The notes: generated by a model not told the origin, from the letters alone. Shown: positions 45,990 to 54,226, counted from the stretch's first letter. The stretch is DNA of 64,000 nt from Flavobacterium lacus (GCF_003268815.1 NZ_QLSV01000001.1:309055-373054); one strand, 5' to 3'. Program-made: numbers and translations.

Positions 45990-46778
45990 TTATAAGCGTG
46001 ATAAAACAATGATAGAGGTAACCAATGACAAGGCCGAAATAATGGTGGTCAACGTTTGAATACCGGTAGTTCCTGTTCCCCAAGATTTTTGTTTTAACGG
46101 ATTAATCAGTATAAAATCATTGGGTTGCATGTAGTAATAAGGAGACTCCAAAGCCTTTCTATCCAGTAGGTTGATGGTGTGCATTTCAACCCCATGTGGG
46201 TATTGTCTGATGATAAGAACATTCTTTCGGTCACCGGTCATGGTGATATCGCCTGAATTTGAAATGGCATCCATGATGGTTGCTCTTTCGTTATAAATTA
46301 TATTGGTTCCCGGATTTCTAACTTCACCATTAATGGTGTAACGAATTCCTGCTAATTTTACTGTAACAAACAAATCGGCCTCTGCGTTAAAATACTCTTC
46401 TAGTAATCGTTTTTCTATCTCAATACGGATTTCTTCTGTTGTATTCCCTAAAACTTTTACTTGACCCAGTACCGGTATCCGAATATTTCCATGATCATCA
46501 ACATTAAAACCGTCGAAAAACAGAGTCTGTTCGTTTACTATATTACGATTCCCTTCGGAAACTTTAAACATTTCTGTTAAGGTAGCATCGATGGTTTTTA
46601 TATTAACAACTAAGATATCGTTACTTTGAATACGGTAAGGTTTCTTGACAAGTTCACTCATGACCAACGTATCATTTTGATCTTCTGTGTTTTGCAAATA
46701 CTTTAAATCTTTGGTAGGCACACACGATACCGTCAGGAGAAAAAGTGAAAACAAGTATAGTAAATACGTTTTATTCAT
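45990..46778 (-). CDS. Wza-like polysaccharide export lipoprotein (copy 2)
   Basis: A 262-residue OPX-type export lipoprotein with a signal peptide ending in the lipobox TVSC (Cys19). The Poly_export domain starts near residue 45 ('KPYRIQSNDILVVNIK'); the SLBB-type domain includes 'GIRYTINGEVRNPGTNIIY' (near 147-165). A C-terminal hydrophobic segment (TLTTIISALSLVTSIIVL) ends the protein. It is the first gene of the long polysaccharide operon, preceded by a -7 element at 46798-46805, and is followed by its kinase partner after 9 bp. Confidence 0.93.
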   Translation of the reverse strand: MNKTYLLYLFSLFLLTVSCVPTKDLKYLQNTEDQNDTLVMSELVKKPYRIQSNDILVVNIKTIDATLTEMFKVSEGNRNIVNEQTLFFDGFNVDDHGNIRIPVLGQVKVLGNTTEEIRIEIEKRLLEEYFNAEADLFVTVKLAGIRYTINGEVRNPGTNIIYNERATIMDAISNSGDITMTGDRKNVLIIRQYPHGVEMHTINLLDRKALESPYYYMQPNDFILINPLKQKSWGTGTTGIQTLTTIISALSLVTSIIVLSRL

Positions 46779-46797
46779 TTTAATTTTTTTTTGCCAA

Positions 46798-46805
46798 CAA
46801 ATATA
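46798..46805 (-). promoter_or_regulatory. Probable -7 element driving the polysaccharide operon
   Basis: TATATTTG on the minus strand fits TAnnTTTG and lies 19 bp upstream of the Wza-2 ATG. The spacing to any TTG is not ideal. As there are few gaps for 20 kb downstream, this is the likely main promoter of the polysaccharide cluster. Confidence 0.45.
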
Positions 46806-46843
46806 GTTTTTCCTTTAGAATATAAAAATAAGACAATCAATTA

Positions 46844-47464
46844 TTAACTGCTTTTCATCGTGTTTTCAAATGGAATGCGATTCAAGATACTTCTTCCTAA
46901 CGTTATTTCGTCTGCATACTCCAATTCGTCTCCCACTGAAATTCCTCTTGCAATGGTAGAGGTCTTCACTTCATACTGTTGGATTTGCCTGAAAATATAA
47001 AAATTAGTAGTATCGCCTTCCATCGTAGAACTTAACGCAAAGATAACTTCAGCCACTCTTCCTGAACTCACTTTCTCAACCAAGGTGACAATATTCAACT
47101 GGCTTGGTCCTACTCCATCAATCGGCGAAATTTTTCCGCCCAATACATGATAAATACCTTTAAATTGCCCTGTATTTTCAATGGCCATCACATCACGAAT
47201 ATCCTCTACTACGCAAACAATCTGGTGATTCCGTTTTTCATTGCAACAGATTTCACAAAGTTCAACATCAGAAATATTATGACAACTTTTGCAGTACTGC
47301 ACCTCATTTCGCATGGTTTGAAGTGATTCTGCCAAAAATTGGGTTTGTTCCTTGGGTTGTTTCAGCAAATGCAATACCAAACGAAGGGCTGTACGCTTAC
47401 CTATTCCCGGTAATTGTGCCATTTCGTTCACCGCTTTTTCCAATAATTTTGAAGAAAATTCCAT
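46844..47464 (-). CDS. recR: Recombination mediator RecR
   Basis: A 206-residue protein, normal length for RecR, which acts with RecF and RecO to load RecA on gapped DNA. It has the N-terminal helix-hairpin-helix '[17 protein letters not shown]' (residues 18-34), the zinc motif C..C...C..C in '[19 protein letters not shown]' (near 56-74), and a Toprim domain with '[14 protein letters not shown]' and '[20 protein letters not shown]' (near 80-125). The gene starts upstream of the polysaccharide operon in the same direction but is separated by 65 bp that contain the operon's -7 element. A -7-like element TATTTTTG at 47477-47470 precedes it. Confidence 0.97.
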   Translation of the reverse strand: MEFSSKLLEKAVNEMAQLPGIGKRTALRLVLHLLKQPKEQTQFLAESLQTMRNEVQYCKSCHNISDVELCEICCNEKRNHQIVCVVEDIRDVMAIENTGQFKGIYHVLGGKISPIDGVGPSQLNIVTLVEKVSSGRVAEVIFALSSTMEGDTTNFYIFRQIQQYEVKTSTIARGISVGDELEYADEITLGRSILNRIPFENTMKSS

Positions 47465-47469
47465 TGCAA

Positions 47470-47477
47470 CAAAAATA
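47470..47477 (-). promoter_or_regulatory. Probable -7 element of recR
   Basis: TATTTTTG on the minus strand matches TAnnTTTG and is 5 bp upstream of the recR ATG, which would make a very short or nearly leaderless mRNA. No TTG at the ideal distance is seen. Confidence 0.3.
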
Positions 47478-47558
47478 CATTTTTCAATTGTAACACTTTA
47501 ACATTTATCACGAAAGTTTTTTTAATAGCGTAGGATTGCTATAAAAATTCATTTAAAG

Positions 47559-47616
47559 CAACAAATTACACGAATTGACACTAATCAATTCGTGTAAATT
47601 CGTGCAATTCGTGGCT
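47559..47616. repeat. Palindromic intergenic repeat (dispersed-type) between typA and recR
   Basis: The spacer contains an inverted repeat, ACACGAATTGA (47568-47578) and TCAATTCGTGT (47585-47595) with a 6-base loop, followed by two related sequences (AATTCGTGCAATTCGTGG). The wording 'AATTCGTG' is common in dispersed intergenic elements of Flavobacteria by my recollection. Whether it forms an RNA structure is unknown. Confidence 0.5.
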
Positions 47617-47632
47617 AAAATAAACATAAAAA

Positions 47633-47654
47633 AATCCCGATTTTCATCGGGATT
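47633..47654 (-). terminator. Rho-independent terminator of typA
   Basis: Read on the minus strand, the stem AATCCCGA / TCGGGATT closes on a TGAAAA loop and is followed directly by a run of T. It lies 8 bp beyond the typA stop codon. Confidence 0.85.
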
Positions 47655-47662
47655 CAAATCAA

Positions 47663-49459
47663 TTATATTTTAAAACGTTTTCTATCGTTTTCTGTCAAAT
47701 AAATTTTTCTCAAACGAATCGATTTCGGAGTAACCTCAACATACTCATCTTTTTGAATGTATTCCAACGCTTCTTCTAATGAGAAAATAATCGGTGGAAT
47801 AATTCTTGCTTTTTCATCATTTCCGGATGAACGAACGTTCGACTGTTTTTTCTCTTTCGTTACGTTTACACTCATATCATCCCCACGAGAATTTTCGCCA
47901 ATTACCTGACCTTCGTAAATTTCGGTATTTGGTTCAACAAAAAACTTACCGCGATCTTGCAATTTATCAATAGAGTAAGGAATAGCTTTTCCTTTTTCCA
48001 TAGAAATTAATGACCCTTTGTTACGTCCGGCAATTTCACCTTTGTAAGGTTCGTAGCCAATGAAACGATGTGCCATAATAGCCTCACCTGCAGTAGCAGT
48101 AAGCAATTGATTACGTAATCCAATAATGCCACGTGATGGAATATTAAATTTTACAATCATACGTTCACCTTTCGTTTCCATAGAAAGCATTTCGCCTTTA
48201 CGTTGAGTAACGAACTCAACCGCTCTACCGGAAAGAGTTTCCGGTAAATCAATGGTTAATTCCTCAATCGGCTCACATTTTTGACCATCAATTTCTTTGA
48301 TGATAACTTGTGGTTGACCAATTTGTAACTCATACCCTTCTCTTCGCATGGTTTCAATAAGAACAGATAAGTGAAGTACGCCACGACCAAAAACCATAAA
48401 CTTATCAGCAGAATCCGTTTCACCTAACTTCATCGCTAAGTTTTTCTCTAATTCTTTAGTTAAACGGTCTCTAATGTGACGAGAAGTGACAAATTTACCT
48501 TCTTTTCCAAAGAAAGGAGAATCATTAATAGTAAACAACATACTCATCGTAGGCTCATCGATGGCGATAGTTTGCAACGCTTCCGGATTTTCATAATCAG
48601 CAATAGTATCGCCAATTTCAAATCCTTCTACACCTACAATCGCACAAATATCTCCGGCGATAACTTCGGTTACTTTTTTACGTCCAAGACCTTCAAAAGT
48701 GTGTATTTCTTTAATTCTGGATTTAAGCACTTTACCATCTCTTTTTACCAAAGAAATTGGCATTCCTTCTTTCAAAACACCTCTTTCTAAACGACCAATC
48801 GCGATACGTCCTGTAAAAGAAGAGAAATCTAAAGAAGTAATTAGCATTTGTGGAGTTCCTTCCGATACTTTAGGAGCCGGTACATTAGCAACAACCATAT
48901 CCAATAGGGCTTCCACATTATCCGTTACGTTTTCCCAATGATCAGACATCCAATTATTTTTAGCTGAACCATAAACGGTTGGAAAATCCAACTGCCATTC
49001 TTGAGCACCTAATTCAAACATTAAATCGAAAACTTTTTCGTGCACTTCTTCCGGAGTACAGTTTTCTTTATCTACTTTATTGATTACAACACACGGTTTT
49101 AGACCTAAATCGATGGCTTTTTGCAATACAAAACGCGTTTGTGGCATGGGTCCTTCAAAAGCATCGACTAACAAGCAAACACCGTCTGCCATATTCAATA
49201 CACGCTCTACTTCACCACCAAAATCGGCGTGACCCGGTGTGTCTATAATGTTGATTTTTGTACCTTTATACTGAACCGAAACATTCTTAGAAGTGATCGT
49301 AATTCCACGTTCACGCTCTAAATCGTTGTTGTCTAAGATTAAATCACCTGCGTTTTCGTTTTCACGAAAAAGCTGACAGTGATACATAATTTTGTCAACC
49401 AAAGTAGTTTTACCGTGGTCAACGTGGGCAATAATTGCAATGTTTCTAATTGATTCCAT
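47663..49459 (-). CDS. typA: Ribosome-associated GTPase TypA/BipA
   Basis: A 598-residue translational GTPase, normal length, involved in 50S assembly and stress growth. Motifs are G1 'IAHVDHGKTTLVDKI' (residues 10-24), 'ERERGITITSKNVS' (switch I), G3 'DTPGHADFGGEVERV' (near 75) and G4 'NKVDKENCTPEEV' (near 128). The TypA-specific C-terminal domain includes 'YEPYKGEIAGRNKGSLISME'. The gene has its own -7 element (TACCTTTG, 49486-49479) and a terminator. It is separated from recR by 198 bp. Confidence 0.97.
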   Translation of the reverse strand: MESIRNIAIIAHVDHGKTTLVDKIMYHCQLFRENENAGDLILDNNDLERERGITITSKNVSVQYKGTKINIIDTPGHADFGGEVERVLNMADGVCLLVDAFEGPMPQTRFVLQKAIDLGLKPCVVINKVDKENCTPEEVHEKVFDLMFELGAQEWQLDFPTVYGSAKNNWMSDHWENVTDNVEALLDMVVANVPAPKVSEGTPQMLITSLDFSSFTGRIAIGRLERGVLKEGMPISLVKRDGKVLKSRIKEIHTFEGLGRKKVTEVIAGDICAIVGVEGFEIGDTIADYENPEALQTIAIDEPTMSMLFTINDSPFFGKEGKFVTSRHIRDRLTKELEKNLAMKLGETDSADKFMVFGRGVLHLSVLIETMRREGYELQIGQPQVIIKEIDGQKCEPIEELTIDLPETLSGRAVEFVTQRKGEMLSMETKGERMIVKFNIPSRGIIGLRNQLLTATAGEAIMAHRFIGYEPYKGEIAGRNKGSLISMEKGKAIPYSIDKLQDRGKFFVEPNTEIYEGQVIGENSRGDDMSVNVTKEKKQSNVRSSGNDEKARIIPPIIFSLEEALEYIQKDEYVEVTPKSIRLRKIYLTENDRKRFKI

Positions 49460-49478
49460 CTGTTATTTTTTCAGGGTG

Positions 49479-49486
49479 CAAAGGTA
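49479..49486 (-). promoter_or_regulatory. Probable -7 element of typA
   Basis: TACCTTTG on the minus strand fits TAnnTTTG and lies 19 bp upstream of the typA ATG. A weak AT-rich stretch rather than TTG occupies the -33 region. Confidence 0.45.
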
Positions 49487-49540
49487 CACTTTATTTCTAC
49501 ATAAAAAACTTTTGGTTAAAACATTGAGCGATTTAACGTT

Positions 49541-49760
49541 AGGGTAATAATGAGGGTGATGGGTGTTAGGTGATGCGTGATGGGTGAATTTCGGTTCTCT
49601 TTGCTCAAAAATCAACAATCGTTAATCTTTAATCAATCTCCTTTTACCCATTACCTTTTACCCATTACCTTCTTTTAAAGGCACACGGATGGGATGGATG
49701 GAACAGATTTATGCAGATTTGTTGGGTTCGCCGAGCGAAAAGGGATAAAAAAGGATTAAA
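49541..49760. repeat. Repeat-rich spacer between typA and the XRE gene
   Basis: This part of the 432-bp spacer (49460-49891) has no gene. It holds a GGTGATGSGTG-rich stretch (49550-49588), two exact copies of a 14-bp unit CCTTTTACCCATTA (49640-49653 and 49654-49667), and a degenerate copy of a dispersed repeat (49683-49720) related to 54227-54264. Nothing else coding is seen here. Confidence 0.55.
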
Positions 49761-49891
49761 TAACTACTAGATTAGTAGTCTTTTCAACGTATCGCCTGCC
49801 CACTCATTTGGAGAGGGGTTGCGGGTGAGGTCTATTCAAAAAGGTTATCAATTACCCAATTGACAAATTCTCACACTGACAAATTGACAAA

Positions 49892-50284
49892 TTACCGATT
49901 CAACAACTTCTCCAAATAAGCAACCTTATCCTTCTCCGCCTGCACCAAACGTTCATAGAGCTCAACTACTTTGTCCAAAGGATTAAAAGTGCAGTTGTGA
50001 TTAACTGTTGGTCCCGTGTGAACTACCGAACCATCATAATTATTTTGGATATTATTAAATACAGCTTCGTCACTATAATTTTTTATCGCCTCAGCAGTCA
50101 CTCCCAATTCCTTAGCAATTAATTGCAATTTTTCTTCATCAACAGTTTCACTTCCTTCTATATTAGAAATCGTCTGCTGACTCACGCCTATCGCAAGAGC
50201 CAACGCTTCTTGCTTCATCCCGCGCAATTCTCTTATTCGGCTAATGTTTCGGCCAATATGTTTCGGTTTCGTTGTCGTGCTCAT
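49892..50284 (-). CDS. XRE-family transcriptional regulator
   Basis: A 130-residue protein with an N-terminal helix-turn-helix of the Cro/C1 type: 'NISRIRELRGMKQEALALAI', 'GVSQQTISNIEGSETVDEEK' and 'LQLIAKELGVTAEAIKNYSD' (residues 13-72). The C-terminal part has a short N-rich linker and a coiled-coil-like helix (VVELYERLVQAEKDKVAYLEK), probably for dimerisation. Flavobacteria have many such small HTH proteins; no target gene or toxin partner is next to it. A TATTTTTG element (50296-50289) lies 5 bp upstream of the start. Confidence 0.88.
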   Translation of the reverse strand: MSTTTKPKHIGRNISRIRELRGMKQEALALAIGVSQQTISNIEGSETVDEEKLQLIAKELGVTAEAIKNYSDEAVFNNIQNNYDGSVVHTGPTVNHNCTFNPLDKVVELYERLVQAEKDKVAYLEKLLNR

Positions 50285-50587
50285 AATACAAAAATATAAA
50301 AATTAGTCGTTAAGTTCACATGGTAAAATACAAGCGAAGCTGGTACCACACAAATCATACCACCCTACCTAACTCAAAACAGTAAGGTCGGCACAGATAG
50401 ACAAAAATAAACTTTTTTAAATCACTACAAACCTTTAGCCCAACTAAAATTTCAAAATTCAAGCAGCTATTCCCAAATTCAACAGCACAACGCCCAATCT
50501 ATAAAACACCAATCAAAATGCAAATCTCAAAGTCAACCCATCGACTAATTGACTAACTACCACATCGAAACATTGCCACATTAACGC
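50285..50587. other. Spacer without genes (303 bp)
   Basis: No ORF of note and no hairpin are seen. The sequence is rich in CAA/CCA-type triplets, with a -7-like element at its left end serving the XRE gene. Confidence 0.5.
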
Positions 50588-52030
50588 TTACCTTCGCAAC
50601 ACCATCACTTTACCAACCCCAAGTAGGGTTTTTATAATATAAAATCCTTCACTCAAATCTTGAACAGAAACTTTGCTTTCGTTGTCAAGCTCCCTTTGCT
50701 TAACCTGACTTCCCTCGCTATTGTAGATAAAAAAGGGTTCATGAGGAAGTGGCTGCTTATTCATTTGGATGAATAGCCACTCATTGGCTGGATTGGGGAA
50801 AACAGTTAATTGGTTACTTATTTTTGTATCATTCAAACTGAGGGGTGCACTGCAATTAGCAATTTTTAAATCGATTTGCTCCAGCAATGCCCACGTGTAT
50901 ATATTGTAATCTTTTTGATGATAACCCGCAATTGAAAATGATGGATTTGACTCTTCCTCTTCCAAAAGATTAGGTCGCAAATCGTTGGGTCCCGGCGTGT
51001 GCTGCACTACAAAACCTACTCGATTGAAGGCTGACCGTTGATGCCGGATGCTATAAAGATTGTCGAACGCCACATAACCAACATTACCGCCAAAGTCGAC
51101 ATTATTCCGTAAGGTGATAAAATTACGTAGCGGTTGTGATTCGTCGGAATAATAGAGAGAGTCTTGGGAAGTTTGGTTCTCGGCGAAGTTCATCAAACTG
51201 TTTGCCCATCCATTAGAGACCACAAACGGATTTAGGCACGGATGAGATGCCAACGGTGCTGGTGGGGTCTGCCCTTCTTTGTAACTTCTCCAATTCATCA
51301 CGCAACCGCACTCGTTTTGTTCGGTGCAAAAAGGAATATTTTGCCACCAACCCCCCGTTACCAAATCGGGTTGAGCATAATTGGTGACCATACCGGCAAC
51401 CACAGCTACCACTAATTGTTGGCGTAATTCAGGATTGGAATCAAACACTTCACTGAGTAAAAAACCAGCCAAATAAGCTCCTTGTGAATGACTGGCAATG
51501 ATAATTTTGTTTCCGTTGTTTTGAGTTGCCAAATAATGTAAAAAAGCATCTTTGACGTCGGTGTAGGCTACTCCTAAAATGGTGGCTTGATTGAGATCCG
51601 TGGGACTGGTGAGGAACGTGGGTGGTGTTGCTTGACGGTAGCGGGGTGCAAAAAAACGTCCATATTTTGCCAGTAATCCGGCTTGACCGCGAATGCTTGC
51701 TGCTACTAAAAATGAGTTTTGGTTGGCAATAGGAATAGTTTCTATTTCGGTATAGCTACCCAAGTTTTGAAGCACCGTGGGATGAATGAAAAACACATCT
51801 ACGCCAGTGTTGATCATGGCGTTGTTTGTGATAGAAATGACGGAGGTAGTGGTTAAATTTTCATCTACAACAGCAATGTCCAAATTGGCACCATTTAAAA
51901 GTGTAGCGGGTTTGCCTGGATGATAGGCCCAATTGGTCATATTACTATAATCGGTTTGGGCCACCAACCCAGAGAAGAAAAACAGAAAAATGAGAGTAAG
52001 TAACCGTTGGTGTGGTAGTTCTTGTTTCAT
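50588..52030 (-). CDS. Secreted DUF3089-type alpha/beta hydrolase with type IX sorting tail
   Basis: A 480-residue secreted protein. The signal peptide (RLLTLIFLFFFSGLVAQ) is followed by a DUF3089-like hydrolase domain: 'VDVFFIHPTVL' (near 78), 'YGRFFAPRYRQAT' (near 125), 'AYTDVKDAFLHYLATQNNGN' and the nucleophile elbow 'IIASHSQGAYLAGFLL' with Ser in SHSQG (near 185). The C-terminal 80 residues (from about 400, 'LTVFPNPANEWLFIQM' to 'GEGFYIIKTLL'-like wording) match a type A T9SS sorting domain, so the enzyme is probably exported to the surface or medium. The substrate is unknown; DUF3089 enzymes are lipase/esterase-like. Confidence 0.88.
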   Translation of the reverse strand: MKQELPHQRLLTLIFLFFFSGLVAQTDYSNMTNWAYHPGKPATLLNGANLDIAVVDENLTTTSVISITNNAMINTGVDVFFIHPTVLQNLGSYTEIETIPIANQNSFLVAASIRGQAGLLAKYGRFFAPRYRQATPPTFLTSPTDLNQATILGVAYTDVKDAFLHYLATQNNGNKIIIASHSQGAYLAGFLLSEVFDSNPELRQQLVVAVVAGMVTNYAQPDLVTGGWWQNIPFCTEQNECGCVMNWRSYKEGQTPPAPLASHPCLNPFVVSNGWANSLMNFAENQTSQDSLYYSDESQPLRNFITLRNNVDFGGNVGYVAFDNLYSIRHQRSAFNRVGFVVQHTPGPNDLRPNLLEEEESNPSFSIAGYHQKDYNIYTWALLEQIDLKIANCSAPLSLNDTKISNQLTVFPNPANEWLFIQMNKQPLPHEPFFIYNSEGSQVKQRELDNESKVSVQDLSEGFYIIKTLLGVGKVMVLRR

Positions 52031-52417
52031 GTGTCGTTTTGTTTTTAAAATAGAATAAAGTCATTAGACTTTTTGAAGGTGAAAAGGTTTAATGTGTCTT
52101 TTTTTAGGACGAGTAATTCGTATAACTACAATAGGATTTATCTCGTAATCTGTATAATTATTTTTTGGACGAGTCAACTGTATAGATAAAGCATAGATAA
52201 AGCAAAGATAAAGTATAGATAAAGTATAGATAAAGTATGGATAGTGCATGGATAAAGCATCAACGGTGGCAGAATTGTATAGTACAACACTGGCTGCCTT
52301 TCTCAAATCAACAATCATCATTCTTCAATCGTTACGCAAGGTCCACATGCCCAAATTGACACGTTACCCTATTGCCGCATTACCCAATTGCCGCATCAAC
52401 TAATTTCCCTCCTCCCC
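52031..52417. other. Gene-poor, low-complexity spacer upstream of dnaX
   Basis: This part of the 434-bp spacer between the DUF3089 gene and dnaX (52031-52464) has no convincing gene. It contains two related segments 60 bp apart (TTTTTAGGACGAGT at 52101 and TTTTTTGGACGAGT at 52161), an 11-bp tandem array (52181-52257), and a CAATTGCCGCAT-rich stretch (52360-52400). An 85-codon minus-strand frame runs through it but looks spurious. Confidence 0.5.
52181..52257. repeat. Tandem array of seven 11-bp units
   Basis: Seven consecutive units of the form TATAGATAAAG (with C/T at position 1 and small variations in units 3, 6 and 7) fill 77 bp. Two adjacent units (52214-52235) are identical. A typical slippage-generated minisatellite; no function is apparent. 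Confidence 0.85.
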
Positions 52418-52447
52418 TTGCCAATCGATAATTAAATTTTATATTTG
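52418..52447 (+). promoter_or_regulatory. Bacteroidota-type promoter of dnaX
   Basis: TTG at 52418-52420, a spacer of 19 bp, then TATATTTG at 52440-52447; this is a full match to TTG-N19-TAnnTTTG. The dnaX ATG is 18 bp downstream. Confidence 0.75.
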
Positions 52448-52464
52448 TCATCCAAACTTTTTTC

Positions 52465-53550
52465 ATGGAACAATTTGTAGTATCTGCCCGAAAATACAGA
52501 CCCCAGACGTTTATGGACGTGGTGGGTCAGCAGGCTATTACCAACACGTTGCTTAATGCCATCGAAAACAATCACTTAGCTCAGGCTTTGCTTTTTACCG
52601 GACCTCGTGGTGTGGGAAAAACGACTTGTGCGAGAATTTTGGCCCGAAAGATTAACCAACCCGGTTATGACGATCCGAACGAAGATTTTGCGTTTAATGT
52701 GTTTGAATTGGATGCCGCTTCTAACAACTCCGTGGATGATATTCGGAATTTGATTGACCAAGTTCGCATACCACCACAAACCGGACAATATAAAGTGTAT
52801 ATCATTGACGAGGTGCATATGCTTTCGTCTGCGGCTTTCAATGCGTTTCTGAAAACGTTGGAAGAACCACCACGACATGCCATTTTTATTTTGGCTACCA
52901 CCGAAAAACACAAAATTATTCCGACTATCTTGTCTCGCTGTCAGATTTTCGACTTTAAACGGATTACTATTAAGGATGCCAAAGAACATTTGGCGTATGT
53001 TGCAGAAAACCAAGGCATTCAATTTGAAGACGATGCGTTGCATATTATTGCTCAAAAAGCAGATGGTGCGATGCGGGATGCGTTATCGATTTTTGACCGA
53101 GTGGTTTCCTATTGCGGAAATAATTTGACTCGTCAGGCGGTTACGGAGAATTTGAATGTGTTGGATTATGAATCCTACATTAACATCACCGATTTATTAT
53201 TAGAAAATAAATTGCCGGATTTGTTGATGGCATTTAATGATATTCTAGCTCGCGGTTTTGATGCTCATCATTTTATTCAAGGATTGGCTTCGCACTTTAG
53301 AGATTTGTTGGTTTGTAAAAATCCTGCCACTTTAGTGTTGTTGGAAGCCGGCGAACAAGCTCAAAAGTTATATGGAATTCAGGCTCAAAAATGCAGTCAG
53401 GAATTTTTGTTGAAAGCAATTGAATTGGCAAACGATACCGATTTGAAGTTCAAAGTTAGTCAGAACCAACGTTTACTCATCGAACTTTGTTTGATGCAAT
53501 TAGGCTCTATCACTTTTGATGGAGAAAAAAAAAAGTTAACGGCTATATAA
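52465..53550 (+). CDS. dnaX: DNA polymerase III clamp-loader subunit, gamma-like product (first frame of dnaX)
   Basis: A 361-residue open frame holding the complete clamp-loader ATPase part of DnaX (domains I-III). Motifs are Walker A 'FTGPRGVGKTTCARIL' (near 44-59), Walker B 'VYIIDEVHMLS' (near 111-121), 'LEEPPRHAIFILATTEKHKI' and the SRC sensor 'TILSRCQIFDF'. The E. coli-type four-Cys zinc module between Walker A and Walker B is missing, as in related Flavobacteria by my recollection. The frame ends at TAA 53548-53550, just 14 bases after a run of ten A (53525-53534). The rest of the tau reading continues in the -1 frame, so this product resembles E. coli gamma. Confidence 0.95.
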   Translation: MEQFVVSARKYRPQTFMDVVGQQAITNTLLNAIENNHLAQALLFTGPRGVGKTTCARILARKINQPGYDDPNEDFAFNVFELDAASNNSVDDIRNLIDQVRIPPQTGQYKVYIIDEVHMLSSAAFNAFLKTLEEPPRHAIFILATTEKHKIIPTILSRCQIFDFKRITIKDAKEHLAYVAENQGIQFEDDALHIIAQKADGAMRDALSIFDRVVSYCGNNLTRQAVTENLNVLDYESYINITDLLLENKLPDLLMAFNDILARGFDAHHFIQGLASHFRDLLVCKNPATLVLLEAGEQAQKLYGIQAQKCSQEFLLKAIELANDTDLKFKVSQNQRLLIELCLMQLGSITFDGEKKKLTAI

Positions 53551-53578
53551 TTCCCCCCTTTCATTTTCTGGGAAAATT
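53525..53578 (+). promoter_or_regulatory. Probable frameshift site in dnaX (A10G run)
   Basis: Bases 53525-53534 are ten A followed by G, the context A-AAA-AAG needed for -1 slippage. In the zero frame the stop TAA follows at 53548. In the -1 frame reading is open from the run through 53562-53590 into the downstream frame. Bases 53549-53555 can pair with 53570-53578 (AATT..CCC / GGGaaAATT, with a two-base bulge) and might form a modest stimulatory hairpin. Polymerase slippage on the A run is an equally good mechanism, as is a sequencing error. Confidence 0.6.
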
Positions 53579-53591
53579 AGGAGCTATTGAA

Positions 53592-54188
53592 GTGGCGACT
53601 GCTTCTGTGGAAGTGGTTCCGAACGTGCCAAAAGAAATTCCGAAATTGGAAACTCCTTCTACAACCTTACCTGTTGCGGAAGAAACACCAAAACCCAAAA
53701 TTGATATTCCGATAAATTCTTCGAGCGAACCAAAGGTTTCTGCTTTTTCGTTAGCAAGTATTAAACAGAAAAAAGAACTGGCGGAAGCTCAAAAATTGGT
53801 TACCAAAGAAGCTATTCACTATCCAACCGAGCCTTTTAACGAAACGGATATGTTGTTGCAATGGCATAAATTTGCGTTGAAGTTAGAAGAAAAAGGGCAA
53901 ATGATTATGCATTCGCTGATGTTGATCAATGATCCAAAATTAGACGGAGCTAAAATCACACACGAATTACCCAACGAAGGAACGCGTTTAGAATTTGAGC
54001 GAACTAAAAACGAAGTTTTAGGTTATTTGCGAGGCATGCTTCATAACCATGATATTGAAATTGAGTTGGTTGTGAATGAAAAAATGGAGAACAAACGAGC
54101 TTTTACACCGCAGGATAAATTTAATCGGTTGAATGAAATTAATCCTAATTTGGAGTTGTTGAGGAAGACGTTTGATTTGGATGTTTAG
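53592..54188 (+). CDS. dnaX: DnaX tau-specific C-terminal region (second frame)
   Basis: A roughly 198-residue frame (GTG at 53592 is unlikely to be a real start) in the -1 register relative to the upstream dnaX frame. It is open back to the A run at 53525, so a -1 shift there gives one fused protein of about 574 residues. The linker is Pro/Lys/Glu-rich (VPKEIPKLETPSTTLP), followed by a C-terminal domain from about 'PFNETDMLLQWHKFALKLEE' that resembles the tau tail in other Flavobacteria and would contact DnaE or DnaB. No independent start or function is proposed. Confidence 0.85.
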   Translation: MATASVEVVPNVPKEIPKLETPSTTLPVAEETPKPKIDIPINSSSEPKVSAFSLASIKQKKELAEAQKLVTKEAIHYPTEPFNETDMLLQWHKFALKLEEKGQMIMHSLMLINDPKLDGAKITHELPNEGTRLEFERTKNEVLGYLRGMLHNHDIEIELVVNEKMENKRAFTPQDKFNRLNEINPNLELLRKTFDLDV

Positions 54189-54226
54189 GAAATTGGTCAA
54201 TTTGGTTGAACTATACTTATAATGGA

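Noticed and set aside
49460..49891. Search for a toxin, tRNA or small RNA gene next to the XRE regulator
   Set aside because: Only short repeats and dispersed-element remnants were visible; no coding frame of convincing length or tRNA-like cloverleaf.
52064..52321. 85-codon minus-strand frame upstream of the DUF3089 gene
   Set aside because: Its protein is an image of the 11-bp tandem array and duplicated motif (repeated SIxYLCFIYALSIQ-like wording), with no start context or similarity; judged spurious.
53592..54188. Second dnaX frame as an independent gene or a pseudogene remnant
   Set aside because: It is open back to the A10 run in the -1 frame, has a Pro/Lys-rich linker then a tau-like tail, and its GTG has no clear start context; treated as part of dnaX.
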